Assembly (NCBI GenBank): GCA_029007825.1
Contig: JAQXIO010000014.1
Coordinates: 1-44,822 of the forward strand
From: Bacteroidales bacterium
GTDB lineage: Bacteria; Bacteroidota; Bacteroidia; Bacteroidales; JAQXIO01
Direction of reading: 5' to 3'
DNA length: 44,822 nucleotides
A program made the translations under genes and the position numbers. Below the pieces are notes generated by a model. It made no database searches and had not been told where the DNA came from. It saw only the letters and a program-made list of their open reading frames with translations. Positions 6,325-14,472 of the stretch are shown piece after piece (position 1 is the stretch's first letter; each line of letters opens with the position of its first letter).

Positions 6325-7896
6325 GTGGTCAGCGATTTAATAGTAAATGTCCAGCCCGAAGAAGTCAGCATAGCCGTATTGGAAGACGGCAAACTGGTTG
6401 AGCTTCAGAAAGAAGACCGGAGTACGACTTTTTCGGTAGGCAACATTTATCTCGGTAAAGTAAAAAAACTTATGCCTGGATTGAATGCTGCTTTCGTTGA
6501 CATAGGCTATAAGAAAGACGCTTTTCTGCATTATCTGGATTTAGGTCCGAACTTCAATACGCTCCAGAAATATACCAAACAACTCCGGAGCGATTCCAAA
6601 AAGCTGCAGCCCCTTTCCAAAACGACGGTATTGCCAGAAATACCAATATCGGGCAGTATTACCGATCAACTGACACAAGGACAGGAAATACTCGTACAAA
6701 TTACGAAGGAGCCTATCTCGACCAAAGGCCCCAGACTAACTTCCGAAATATCTTTTGCAGGACGTTATCTCGTTCTAATTCCTTTTGCCGATAAGGTTTC
6801 CGTATCACAAAAAATCAAATCGAGCGAAGAAAGAGCCCGCCTAAGACAGCTTCTCCAAAGCATCAAGCCAAAGAATTTCAGCGTAATCGTCCGGACATCT
6901 GCAGATGGAAAAAGAGTGGCAGAACTGGATGCCGAGCTCAAAATACTTTACCGCAGATGGGAGGATAACATTTCCAAACTGACACGCCTCAAATCGCCTT
7001 CGCTGGTTTATGAGGAAACAGGCCGAATCGTAGCATTATTGCGCGATATATACAACCCGACCTTCCAAAATATCCATATCAACGATCCGGATGTTTATAA
7101 CGAAGTAAAAGATTATATCGGACTAATAGCACCGGAGCAAGTCGGAATTGTGAAGCACTACAAAGATGACATTCCCATTTTCGATAATTTCAGTGTAACC
7201 AAACAAATCAAAGCTCTTTTCGGTAAAACCGTAACCTTTAAGAAAGGAGCTTATCTCGTTATCGAGCATACAGAAGCCATGCATGTGGTCGATGTAAACA
7301 GCGGCAACCGTTCTAAACAGAGCGACGATCAGGAAGATACTGCAATCGACGTAAACATCGCAGCTGCAGATGAAATAGCCCGCCAGCTGAGATTGCGCGA
7401 TATGGGCGGTATCGTGGTTATAGACTTTATCGACATGCACGACCTGAATAACCGGAAAAAGCTTTTCGATCATATGGAAAGTATTATGGCTTCAGACCGT
7501 GCAAAACATAATATTTTACCACTTAGTAAATTCGGCCTTATGCAGATTACACGGCAGCGTGTACGCCCTGTACTGGATATCGTAACGACCGAAACATGCC
7601 CTGTTTGCTACGGTAAAGGGGAAATCAAGCCCTCCCTTCTATTTGCCGATACGCTGGAGGATAAAATTGATTATCTGGTAAATACCCTGAAAATAAAACG
7701 ATTTATCCTGCATGTAAGTCCTTATGTGTATGCCTACCTTACCAAGGGCTTCTTTTCATTGAAATGGAAATGGAAATTTTCTTATTCTTTTTTCCTCAAA
7801 ATTATTCCGAACCAAAGCCTCGGTTTTTTGGAATATAAATTTTTCAACACTGCAAAAGAGGAGCTCGACCTGAAAGAAGAACAGGAAATAAAATAG
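6325..7896 (+). CDS. rng: Ribonuclease E/G family endoribonuclease
   Basis: The 523-residue single-strand endoribonuclease acts in rRNA maturation and mRNA decay. The start is GTG at 6325. An S1-like RNA-binding segment (about 35-130) has a longer insert than enterobacterial RNase G. The DNase I-like catalytic domain carries the metal-binding Asp323 in VVDVNSGN and Asp367 in VVIDFIDMHD. The zinc-link CPVC (Cys425, Cys428) joins subunits. The C-terminus lacks the long scaffold arm of RNase E, so the RNase G form is the better name. No -7 element was seen between the hairpin at 6262-6295 and the start, so expression may depend on readthrough from the HU transcript. Confidence 0.93.
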   Translation: MVSDLIVNVQPEEVSIAVLEDGKLVELQKEDRSTTFSVGNIYLGKVKKLMPGLNAAFVDIGYKKDAFLHYLDLGPNFNTLQKYTKQLRSDSKKLQPLSKTTVLPEIPISGSITDQLTQGQEILVQITKEPISTKGPRLTSEISFAGRYLVLIPFADKVSVSQKIKSSEERARLRQLLQSIKPKNFSVIVRTSADGKRVAELDAELKILYRRWEDNISKLTRLKSPSLVYEETGRIVALLRDIYNPTFQNIHINDPDVYNEVKDYIGLIAPEQVGIVKHYKDDIPIFDNFSVTKQIKALFGKTVTFKKGAYLVIEHTEAMHVVDVNSGNRSKQSDDQEDTAIDVNIAAADEIARQLRLRDMGGIVVIDFIDMHDLNNRKKLFDHMESIMASDRAKHNILPLSKFGLMQITRQRVRPVLDIVTTETCPVCYGKGEIKPSLLFADTLEDKIDYLVNTLKIKRFILHVSPYVYAYLTKGFFSLKWKWKFSYSFFLKIIPNQSLGFLEYKFFNTAKEELDLKEEQEIK

Positions 7897-8021
7897 AAGC
7901 CTGCTTTTTTATCTCCTATCCTAACTCTTTTTTATCGCTAAAAGTGACGTCTTGTCACAATTTCCTGTCATCTTTTATTTCTAACGACAACAGCAACTGC
8001 CAAAACTCCATTTCTCTAAAT

Positions 8022-8174
8022 ACCTGTTTAAATTTTCCACAAAAATTTTTACACAGTTTTTCGGTCTATTTACTTGTTTTTATGCGCCACATAGCCCGCT
8101 ATGCTCCTTATTAAAACAAGCAAATAGACTCGAAACCAATTTTCAAAACAGTCGTGAGTAAAACTTAAACAGGT
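8022..8174. repeat. Palindromic intergenic repeat, copy A
   Basis: The outer arms 8022-8036 and 8160-8174 are inverted repeats matching at 14 of 15 positions. Inner arms (about 8058-8080 with 8113-8135) pair over about 20 bp with one gap and one mismatch. The element is flanked by TCTAAA on both sides (8015-8020 and 8175-8180), a possible target duplication. It shares blocks with copy B in the same order: the CCTGTTT start, TTTCGGTCT, TGTTTTTA, CACATAG and GCTCCTT. It has no coding capacity and looks like a MITE- or REP-like element, or a conserved structured RNA. Confidence 0.65.
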
Positions 8175-8190
8175 TCTAAAAAAATAAGTT

Positions 8191-8206
8191 TTGGCACAAC
8201 TTTTGT
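8191..8206 (+). promoter_or_regulatory. Sigma-54-like site upstream of dnaK
   Basis: TTGGCAC, five bases, then TTGT resembles the sigma-54 consensus TGGCAC-N5-TTGC with correct spacing and one change in the -12 element. A competing reading for the main sigma factor is TTTG at 8190-8193 with TACTATTG at 8209-8216 (one mismatch, short spacer). Either would start dnaK with a leader of about 50-60 nt. Confidence 0.35.
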
Positions 8207-8277
8207 TCTACTATTGTCAAACAGAACAACAAAACAAACAAAGAAAGGAAAAATAATAACGATAAAGATAAACAATT

Positions 8278-10185
8278 ATGGGAAAAATTATTGGTATTGA
8301 CTTAGGAACAACCAACTCTTGCGTTGCCGTAATGGAAGGCAGCGAACCGGTTGTAATCGCGAACAGCGAAGGAAAAAGAACAACTCCTTCAGTAGTTGCA
8401 TTTGTTGAAGGCGGAGAACGTAAAGTAGGTGATCCTGCAAAACGTCAGGCAATCACAAACCCGACAAAAACCATTTTCTCTATCAAGAGATTCATGGGAG
8501 AAACTTATGACCAGGTAAAAAAAGAGATTGAACGTGTACCTTATAAAGTAGTTCGCGGAGATAACAATACCCCCAGAGTAGATATTGACGGACGTTTATA
8601 TACACCACAGGAAATTTCAGCCATGATTCTTCAGAAAATGAAAAAGACGGCTGAAGAATACCTCGGGCAGGAAGTTACGGAAGCTGTTATTACCGTGCCT
8701 GCTTATTTTAACGACTCTCAACGTCAGGCTACAAAAGAGGCCGGTGAAATTGCAGGTTTGACCGTTCGCCGTATCGTAAACGAGCCGACAGCCGCTGCAT
8801 TGGCTTACGGTCTCGACAAGACTCAAAAAGATATGAAGATCGCCGTATTCGACTTAGGTGGCGGTACGTTCGATATTTCTATCCTCGAACTGGGTGACGG
8901 TGTATTTGAAGTAAAATCGACCAACGGAGATACTCATTTAGGCGGTGACGATTTCGACCATGTAATTATCGACTGGTTAGCAGAAGAGTTTTTGAAAGAC
9001 GAGGGTGTCGACCTTCGTAAAGACCCAATGGCATTGCAACGTTTGAAAGAGGCTGCAGAAAAAGCCAAAATTGAATTGTCTTCTTCTTCATCTACAGAGA
9101 TTAACCTGCCTTATATTATGCCGGTTAACGGTATACCCAAGCATTTGGTTAAAACCCTTACACGTGCCAAATTCGAACAGCTAAGCGACAAATTAATACA
9201 AGCTTGTATCGAACCTTGCCGTCAAGCATTGAAAGATGCGGGATTACAGGCATCCGACATAAATGAAGTTATTCTGGTAGGTGGTTCGACCCGTATACCT
9301 GCCGTTCAGGAAGTTGTAGAAAAATTCTTCGGTAAAGCTCCTTCCAAAGGTGTTAATCCCGATGAAGTAGTTGCTATCGGAGCTGCTATACAAGGTGCCG
9401 TATTAAGCGGAGACGTTAAAGACGTTTTATTGCTTGACGTAACTCCTCTTTCCTTAGGTATCGAAACAATGGGTGGCGTTATGACAAAATTGATCGAAGC
9501 CAACACAACGATCCCGACCCGCAAGAGTGAAACATTCACAACGGCTGCAGATAATCAGCCTTCGGTTGAAATCCATATCTTACAGGGCGAACGTTCTTTG
9601 GCTAAGGATAACAAGTCAATCGGTCGTTTCCACTTGGATGGAATTCCTGCCGCTCCGAGAGGCGTGCCTCAGATCGAAGTAACTTTCGATATCGATGCCA
9701 ACGGTATTCTTAACGTATCGGCAAAAGACAAGGGAACCGGTAAAGAACAAAGTATCCGTATCGAAGCGTCCAGCGGTTTGAGTGAAGACGAAATAAAGAA
9801 AATGAAAGATGAAGCTGCTGCAAATGCAGAAGCCGACAAGAAAGAAAAAGAAAGAATCGATAAACTGAATCAGGCCGACAGCTTAATTTTCCAAACGGAA
9901 AAACAACTGAAAGAGTTCGGTGATAAGCTTCCGGCAGATAAGAAAGCTCCTATCGAAGCTGCTTTGAATAAACTGAAAGAAGCTCACAAAGCTCAGGATC
10001 TCAGTGCAATTGACTCTGCTACGCAAGAATTGAATAATGTATTCCACGCTGCCAGCCAGGAAATGTATAATGCACAACAGGCGCAGGCTCAACCGAACGG
10101 GGCACAGAACAATGCCCAACAGGGTGGTAACAATAATCCCGATGACGGCGGTGTGACAGATGTAGATTTCGAGGAAGTAAAATAA
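8278..10185 (+). CDS. dnaK: Molecular chaperone Hsp70 (DnaK)
   Basis: This cytoplasmic ATP-dependent chaperone works with DnaJ and GrpE. The 635-residue protein is the usual length. The N-terminus has the [14 protein letters not shown] phosphate loop, then [28 protein letters not shown] and the DLGGGTFD motif (about 193-200). The linker [15 protein letters not shown] (about 382-396) leads to the substrate domain and a helical lid. The C-terminus is a Gln/Asn-rich tail ending in DVDFEEVK, the acidic EEVx end typical of DnaK. The gene stands alone without grpE or dnaJ and ends at a strong terminator. Confidence 0.98.
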   Translation: MGKIIGIDLGTTNSCVAVMEGSEPVVIANSEGKRTTPSVVAFVEGGERKVGDPAKRQAITNPTKTIFSIKRFMGETYDQVKKEIERVPYKVVRGDNNTPRVDIDGRLYTPQEISAMILQKMKKTAEEYLGQEVTEAVITVPAYFNDSQRQATKEAGEIAGLTVRRIVNEPTAAALAYGLDKTQKDMKIAVFDLGGGTFDISILELGDGVFEVKSTNGDTHLGGDDFDHVIIDWLAEEFLKDEGVDLRKDPMALQRLKEAAEKAKIELSSSSSTEINLPYIMPVNGIPKHLVKTLTRAKFEQLSDKLIQACIEPCRQALKDAGLQASDINEVILVGGSTRIPAVQEVVEKFFGKAPSKGVNPDEVVAIGAAIQGAVLSGDVKDVLLLDVTPLSLGIETMGGVMTKLIEANTTIPTRKSETFTTAADNQPSVEIHILQGERSLAKDNKSIGRFHLDGIPAAPRGVPQIEVTFDIDANGILNVSAKDKGTGKEQSIRIEASSGLSEDEIKKMKDEAAANAEADKKEKERIDKLNQADSLIFQTEKQLKEFGDKLPADKKAPIEAALNKLKEAHKAQDLSAIDSATQELNNVFHAASQEMYNAQQAQAQPNGAQNNAQQGGNNNPDDGGVTDVDFEEVK

Positions 10186-10207
10186 GCAGTACTTTTTCAT
10201 CATAAAC

Positions 10208-10243
10208 AAAAAGCTACTCTCGAAAATGAGAGTAGCTTTTTTT
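10208..10243 (+). terminator. Intrinsic terminator of dnaK
   Basis: A perfect 11 bp stem (10211-10221 with 10228-10238), extended by flanking A and T runs, encloses a 6-nt loop and is followed by T residues. It lies 23 bp after the dnaK stop. Confidence 0.9.
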
Positions 10244-10275
10244 ATTCTCCAAATTACAGAATTACAAATAAAATG

Positions 10276-10283
10276 TATCTTTG
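10276..10283 (+). promoter_or_regulatory. -7 element of the glycoside hydrolase pair (TATCTTTG)
   Basis: An exact TAnnTTTG match lies 42 nt before the ATG at 10326 and after the dnaK terminator. No -33 TTTG was seen. It probably drives both hydrolase genes. Confidence 0.55.
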
Positions 10284-10325
10284 TAAAAACGACTTATTTC
10301 AGACACCAAGACTTATATTGCTTCC

Positions 10326-11747
10326 ATGAAAAAGACTCTCTCCTTTTTTGTTCTATATTTATTTTTTATATCGGCAAACGGCCAGCATCTACCCTCTTTA
10401 TCGGTACACCCGGCAAAGCGTTATTTACAGACAGAAAACGGAATGCCGTTCTTTTATCTGGGAGATACTTCATGGGAACTATTCCATAAACTCAATTTTC
10501 AAGATGCTGCTTATTATTTACGCAACCGCGCTTCGAAGGGCTACAATGTTATACAAAGCGTTCTTTTAGCCGAACTAAACGGACTCACCGTACCCAATAA
10601 AAACGGACACTTGCCGCTTATCGATCAAAATCCGTCTACTCCGAACGAAGAGTATTTCAAAGATGTCGACAAGGTAATCGAGCAGGCAGAGCAATACGGA
10701 TTGTACATGGCTATTCTGCCCACGTGGGGAGCGCACGTGGTTAAAGAGGTTCATCCTCTTTTTCCTAATATACAGGCATTTAATAAAGAAAATGCATATA
10801 CGTACGGCCTTTTTCTGGGAAAACGTTATAAGGATAAGAATAACATTATCTGGGTATTAGGGGGAGACCGTGATCCTGCCGGTTACGAAGAGGTATGGGA
10901 TGCAATGGCAAAAGGACTAAAAGAGGGCTGTGGCAAAAGGCATCTGGTCAGTTTCCATCCAAGAGGATACATGACTTCTTCCACCTCTTTCCATGATAGA
11001 AAGTGGCTCGATTTCAATATGATTCAATCAGGACATGCCAGAAGATATAACGATAATCATCGTTTAATAAGCAACGACTACCATTTAGAACCTGTCAAGC
11101 CTGTATTCGACAGTGAACCGTGCTATGAAGGCAACGGCATCGGTTTTAATGCCGAACTGAACGGCTTTTTTAATGATTATGACGTCCGTTATGCCGCTTA
11201 CCAGGCTGTATTCTCCGGAGCATTCGGACATGCTTACGGACACTCTTCCGTATGGTGTATGTATGACAATGGCGAACAGCGCTACGGCGGAATCGATGTA
11301 CCGTGGATCAAAGCGCTGGAAGCCCCGGGAGCTTCACAAATGGGTTACCTGAAAGATTTGATGCTCTCCCGTCCTTTCTTTTCCAGGATTCCAGACCAAT
11401 CCGTTCTCTTAAACAACGATACGCAGGCTTTCGATCGTCTGGCTGCAACCCGCGACGGCAGCCCGAGTAAAAACGACGCCTCTTACATAATGGTTTATAC
11501 TCCTATCGTAAATGGAAATATATCAATCCGTACCGGTGTAATAGCATCCAAACAATTATCGGTATGGTTATTCAACCCGCGTTCGGGTATAGCTTATCCT
11601 TTAGGTGTATGCGAAAACAAAGGCTCTTTTTCCCTGCCATGGGAGTGGCGTATCAGAGAAGAGATGGGGGGCCCCGACTGGGTTATCGTAATAGACGATG
11701 CACAAAAACATTATCCTGCCCCCGGCACAAATCTCTATAAGAATTAA
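10326..11747 (+). CDS. GH140-type (DUF4038) secreted glycoside hydrolase, putative apiosidase
   Basis: The 473-residue protein has a signal peptide (about 1-20, ending in SANGQ). The body is the DUF4038 TIM barrel (about 27-370) followed by a small beta domain (about 385-465) of the putative collagen-binding type that ends these proteins. Candidate catalytic acids are in GGDRDP (Asp181 and Asp183) and in FDSEPCYEG (Glu264). GH140 members release apiose from rhamnogalacturonan-II in gut Bacteroides, so a pectin side-chain role is likely by family, though not proven here. The second hydrolase follows after 22 bp, so the two form an operon. No SusC/SusD pair or regulator lies nearby. Confidence 0.8.
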   Translation: MKKTLSFFVLYLFFISANGQHLPSLSVHPAKRYLQTENGMPFFYLGDTSWELFHKLNFQDAAYYLRNRASKGYNVIQSVLLAELNGLTVPNKNGHLPLIDQNPSTPNEEYFKDVDKVIEQAEQYGLYMAILPTWGAHVVKEVHPLFPNIQAFNKENAYTYGLFLGKRYKDKNNIIWVLGGDRDPAGYEEVWDAMAKGLKEGCGKRHLVSFHPRGYMTSSTSFHDRKWLDFNMIQSGHARRYNDNHRLISNDYHLEPVKPVFDSEPCYEGNGIGFNAELNGFFNDYDVRYAAYQAVFSGAFGHAYGHSSVWCMYDNGEQRYGGIDVPWIKALEAPGASQMGYLKDLMLSRPFFSRIPDQSVLLNNDTQAFDRLAATRDGSPSKNDASYIMVYTPIVNGNISIRTGVIASKQLSVWLFNPRSGIAYPLGVCENKGSFSLPWEWRIREEMGGPDWVIVIDDAQKHYPAPGTNLYKN

Positions 11748-11769
11748 TGTAATAATAAATATCCGAGTT

Positions 11770-13965
11770 ATGAAGAAGATTTTTTTAATACCCCTCTTTC
11801 TATTTCCAGCTTTCCTGCTACCGGCACAAAAGGGATGGTTCGAATTTCAGGAGAAACCTGCCTCTGACCAGAGTGTTATCGACATGAGCGATTGGCTGGA
11901 CAAGCCTGCAGGGAAACATGGATTCATGCAAAACAAAGACGATAAGTTCGTTTTCGAAGATGGCACGGAAATTAAAATATGGGGCGTAAATATAGCAGAT
12001 AACCGCATTTTCGTAGAGCGTCCCGTTGCCCGTAAATGGGCTTCCTATCTTGCCAAATACGGAGTTAACGGCGTGCGATTCCATAAGTTTTCCCGTCCGG
12101 GATATCGTGACGAGAACGTCTCGACCCAGCTTTCTCTCGAGTACCTCGACAAGCTCGATTTTTTCAGCAACCAATTAAAAGATCAAGGTATCTACTACGG
12201 CTGGTCTCATATTTACGGGCATTCACCCCAACCGGGAGACAGCGCGAGACTCTTGTCATACAGTGAAATCAAAAATGCCGGCTCCGGCCACCTTAAAGGA
12301 ACGACAATAGGGCTCGTCCACTTCACCGAAGATTTACAGGATTTAAGCATCGACCTTACCGTAAATATGCTTAACCATAAAAATCCGTATACCGGTTTAC
12401 GCTATGCCGACGATCCGGGTCTGAGCTTTATAGAATTGCAAAACGAAGATAATATATTTTTCGCCACGACAGAAGGCTTCCTGATGCAATGCCCCACCTA
12501 TAAAGCCCTGGCATGCCGTGAGTTTTCAAAATGGCTGAAAAACAAATACGGCAGTCATGAGGGCCTGGTAAAGGCTTGGGGAAAAGAGGCTATCGACGCT
12601 TTTGACAAAAACCAGACAGGAGAACATTTAGATAAAGAAAATATTTTTCCCATGGCGAATCATGTATTGATGAGCTCTGCTTTCATTTACCGCCCGGATA
12701 TCCGGAAAAGATTATTAGATACGGCTTTGTTCTTATTCGAACAGCAGAACAAGTTCTATCAACGTTATGCCAAGGCAATCAGGGCAACCGGCTATAAGGG
12801 GGCTCTGATAGGCAGCTGCTGGCAGGCCGGTGATAATGTGGCTCATCTTTATAATCTTTATTCCGATTATCTTATCGGCGCGATCGACCGGCATAATTAC
12901 TACGGAGGGGGTGCAGGCGGTCATAATATGAGCGAGGGAAAGCTTCAGAACACTTCCATGCTCTCTTCTCCCGGAAGCGGATTGATGAGCGTAGGGATGC
13001 AGGCGGTCGTAGACCGTCCTTTTGCCTATTCCGAATGGTTCGACCTTTCCCCGAACGAATGGATTGCAGAGTCCGTTCCTCTTATCGCAGCATACGGAAT
13101 GGGACTACAAGGCTGGGATGCTTCTTATGCATATGCCTGCAATTATCCTCATCTGGTAAACGGACTGGAGGCTCCTAACCACGGAGTATATAATGCAGAC
13201 GCCCCTATGCATATGGGACTCTATCCGGCCGTTGCACGTATGATCTACTCAAACGAAATTAAGGAGGGTGGATATCTCGGTATCCAGAAAGTTCATATTC
13301 CCAGCCTGGCAGAAGGAAAACTGGGCTTCGATATGAATATCGAACAGGACTGGGATCAAAAAGAGTTTAAAGGCACTATCCCGCCCAAAACTCTTGTAAT
13401 TGGAAAAGTAGGTATCGAATTTGTCAATCAGTTCGAAGAGACTCCCGCTCCACAGCTATCCAGTTTTATCGATACTACCGCACAGAAGCTCTACTCCACA
13501 AGCGGACAGCTGACCTGGAGTTACGGGAAAAACAACTATTTTACCGTCAATGCACCATCTACGAAAATGTGGGTTGGCTTCTTGCCCAGAAAAAAGGTTG
13601 AAAGCGGCGGTTATACCTTACGCTGTGAAAACCCGTTCGCCGTGGTATCGCTCAATTCACTTGAAAAAGGCAAAACACTATCGGACGCCAGCCGCATTCT
13701 TATCTCTACGATGGGACGTACCCGAAACAAAGGTATGGAATATAATGCTGCGGGAGATTCACTTATCAGCAAAGGCGAACCGCAACTTATGATGGAGGGT
13801 GTCCGCTTTACGCTGACATTCCCTCAAAATATAAGCGGGAAGATCTGCATACTGGATCACAACGGAGAAAGAACCGACGAATGGATAGATGTAAAAGGAA
13901 AGAATATCCGTCTGGACGGAGGCAGGTACAAAGCTTATTATTATGAATTATGCCTGGATAAATAA
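11770..13965 (+). CDS. Secreted clan GH-A-like glycoside hydrolase
   Basis: I set the start at the ATG at 11770, which gives 731 residues and a proper signal peptide (about 1-19, ending in LLPAQ). The frame is open further upstream but would overlap the preceding gene and bury the signal. The TIM-barrel part has two candidate catalytic glutamates in clan GH-A positions: Glu226 in ELQNEDN (acid/base) and Glu422 in FAYSEW (nucleophile). Residues about 530-731 are beta-rich and probably an accessory domain. The exact GH family is not clear to me. Its partner upstream is a GH140-type enzyme, suggesting that both act on the same plant glycan. A strong terminator follows. Confidence 0.78.
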   Translation: MKKIFLIPLFLFPAFLLPAQKGWFEFQEKPASDQSVIDMSDWLDKPAGKHGFMQNKDDKFVFEDGTEIKIWGVNIADNRIFVERPVARKWASYLAKYGVNGVRFHKFSRPGYRDENVSTQLSLEYLDKLDFFSNQLKDQGIYYGWSHIYGHSPQPGDSARLLSYSEIKNAGSGHLKGTTIGLVHFTEDLQDLSIDLTVNMLNHKNPYTGLRYADDPGLSFIELQNEDNIFFATTEGFLMQCPTYKALACREFSKWLKNKYGSHEGLVKAWGKEAIDAFDKNQTGEHLDKENIFPMANHVLMSSAFIYRPDIRKRLLDTALFLFEQQNKFYQRYAKAIRATGYKGALIGSCWQAGDNVAHLYNLYSDYLIGAIDRHNYYGGGAGGHNMSEGKLQNTSMLSSPGSGLMSVGMQAVVDRPFAYSEWFDLSPNEWIAESVPLIAAYGMGLQGWDASYAYACNYPHLVNGLEAPNHGVYNADAPMHMGLYPAVARMIYSNEIKEGGYLGIQKVHIPSLAEGKLGFDMNIEQDWDQKEFKGTIPPKTLVIGKVGIEFVNQFEETPAPQLSSFIDTTAQKLYSTSGQLTWSYGKNNYFTVNAPSTKMWVGFLPRKKVESGGYTLRCENPFAVVSLNSLEKGKTLSDASRILISTMGRTRNKGMEYNAAGDSLISKGEPQLMMEGVRFTLTFPQNISGKICILDHNGERTDEWIDVKGKNIRLDGGRYKAYYYELCLDK

Positions 13966-13981
13966 ATCCGGAGATTTTAAC

Positions 13982-14011
13982 AAAAAACGCCTATGAAAAT
14001 AGGCGTTTTTT
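13982..14011 (+). terminator. Intrinsic terminator after the hydrolase pair
   Basis: A perfect 13 bp stem (13982-13994 with 13999-14011) with a GAAA loop ends in six T. Because the left arm begins with six A, it may also stop the convergent minus-strand FtsB-like transcript. Confidence 0.9.
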
Positions 14012-14076
14012 GTTGGGATTATTTCTATCCGTTATTGTTCTGAACTACTTTATTTCCCGATTAAATACATCCGGTC

Positions 14077-14388
14077 TTATTCATCAAAAAGAAAAATCTC
14101 TTCGTTTTCTCTTTTCATCAAATACTGCTCACGCGCAAATTTTTCCAAATTCGAAGGATCGGTACTCAACATCTCCAAATGAGCCTTGTCATTTTTTATT
14201 TTTTCTTCGCACTCGCGTATCTCTTTCTCCAGCTGGCTTATCTTTTCATCGTATTTCATCCGCATTATAAGCGAATTATCCCCGACAACAAAAGTAAATA
14301 CGAAAAAGACAATCGTCACCAACCAATATTTATTGATGCGAGGAGAATATTTTGCCCAAAATTCGCGGAGCTTTTTCATTGTCTGCAT
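14077..14388 (-). CDS. FtsB/DivIC-family septum formation initiator
   Basis: A 103-residue membrane protein with the layout of the family: a short basic cytoplasmic start, one membrane segment (about 19-36, WLVTIVFFVFTFVVG), then a periplasmic coiled coil (about 45-75) rich in Glu and Lys and a conserved C-terminal segment with EKFAREQYLMKR. Such proteins bridge FtsL and FtsQ in the division complex. The start at 14388 and one three codons later at 14379 (MKKLREFW) are both possible. The -7 element at 14398-14405 leaves only a few bases of leader for the first. It is divergent from dnaX. Confidence 0.88.
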   Translation of the reverse strand: MQTMKKLREFWAKYSPRINKYWLVTIVFFVFTFVVGDNSLIMRMKYDEKISQLEKEIRECEEKIKNDKAHLEMLSTDPSNLEKFAREQYLMKRENEEIFLFDE

Positions 14389-14397
14389 TCCTTTTTA

Positions 14398-14405
14398 CAA
14401 AGGTA
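14398..14405 (-). promoter_or_regulatory. -7 element of the FtsB-like gene (TACCTTTG)
   Basis: An exact TAnnTTTG match on the minus strand, 10 nt before the first start codon and 19 before the second. No -33 TTTG is visible. With 14445-14452 it forms a divergent promoter pair. Confidence 0.5.
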
Positions 14406-14444
14406 ATTATTTATTCAGGAAGAAAAAAGAAGAAGAGAAATGAT

Positions 14445-14452
14445 TATCTTTG
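14445..14452 (+). promoter_or_regulatory. dnaX -7 element (TATCTTTG)
   Basis: An exact TAnnTTTG match 20 nt before the dnaX start, oriented away from the FtsB-like gene. The leader would be about 14 nt. Confidence 0.55.
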
Positions 14453-14472
14453 TAATATCATAAGCTGACTAA

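Larger units (their letters stand above)
7897..8277. other. 381 bp intergenic region upstream of dnaK
   Basis: No coding frame was seen. The first 120 bp are T- and C-rich without clear structure. Positions 8022-8174 are an imperfect palindromic repeat with a relative near 20.8 kb. Positions 8190-8216 hold the candidate dnaK promoter signals, followed by an A-rich leader up to the ATG at 8278. Confidence 0.6.

Noticed and set aside
7947..7966. Short inverted repeat GTGAC/GTCAC after rng as a terminator
   Set aside because: The stem is only 5 bp and is not followed by a T run.
11698..11769. Longer start for the second glycoside hydrolase
   Set aside because: It overlaps the previous gene and would bury a clear signal peptide that begins at 11770.
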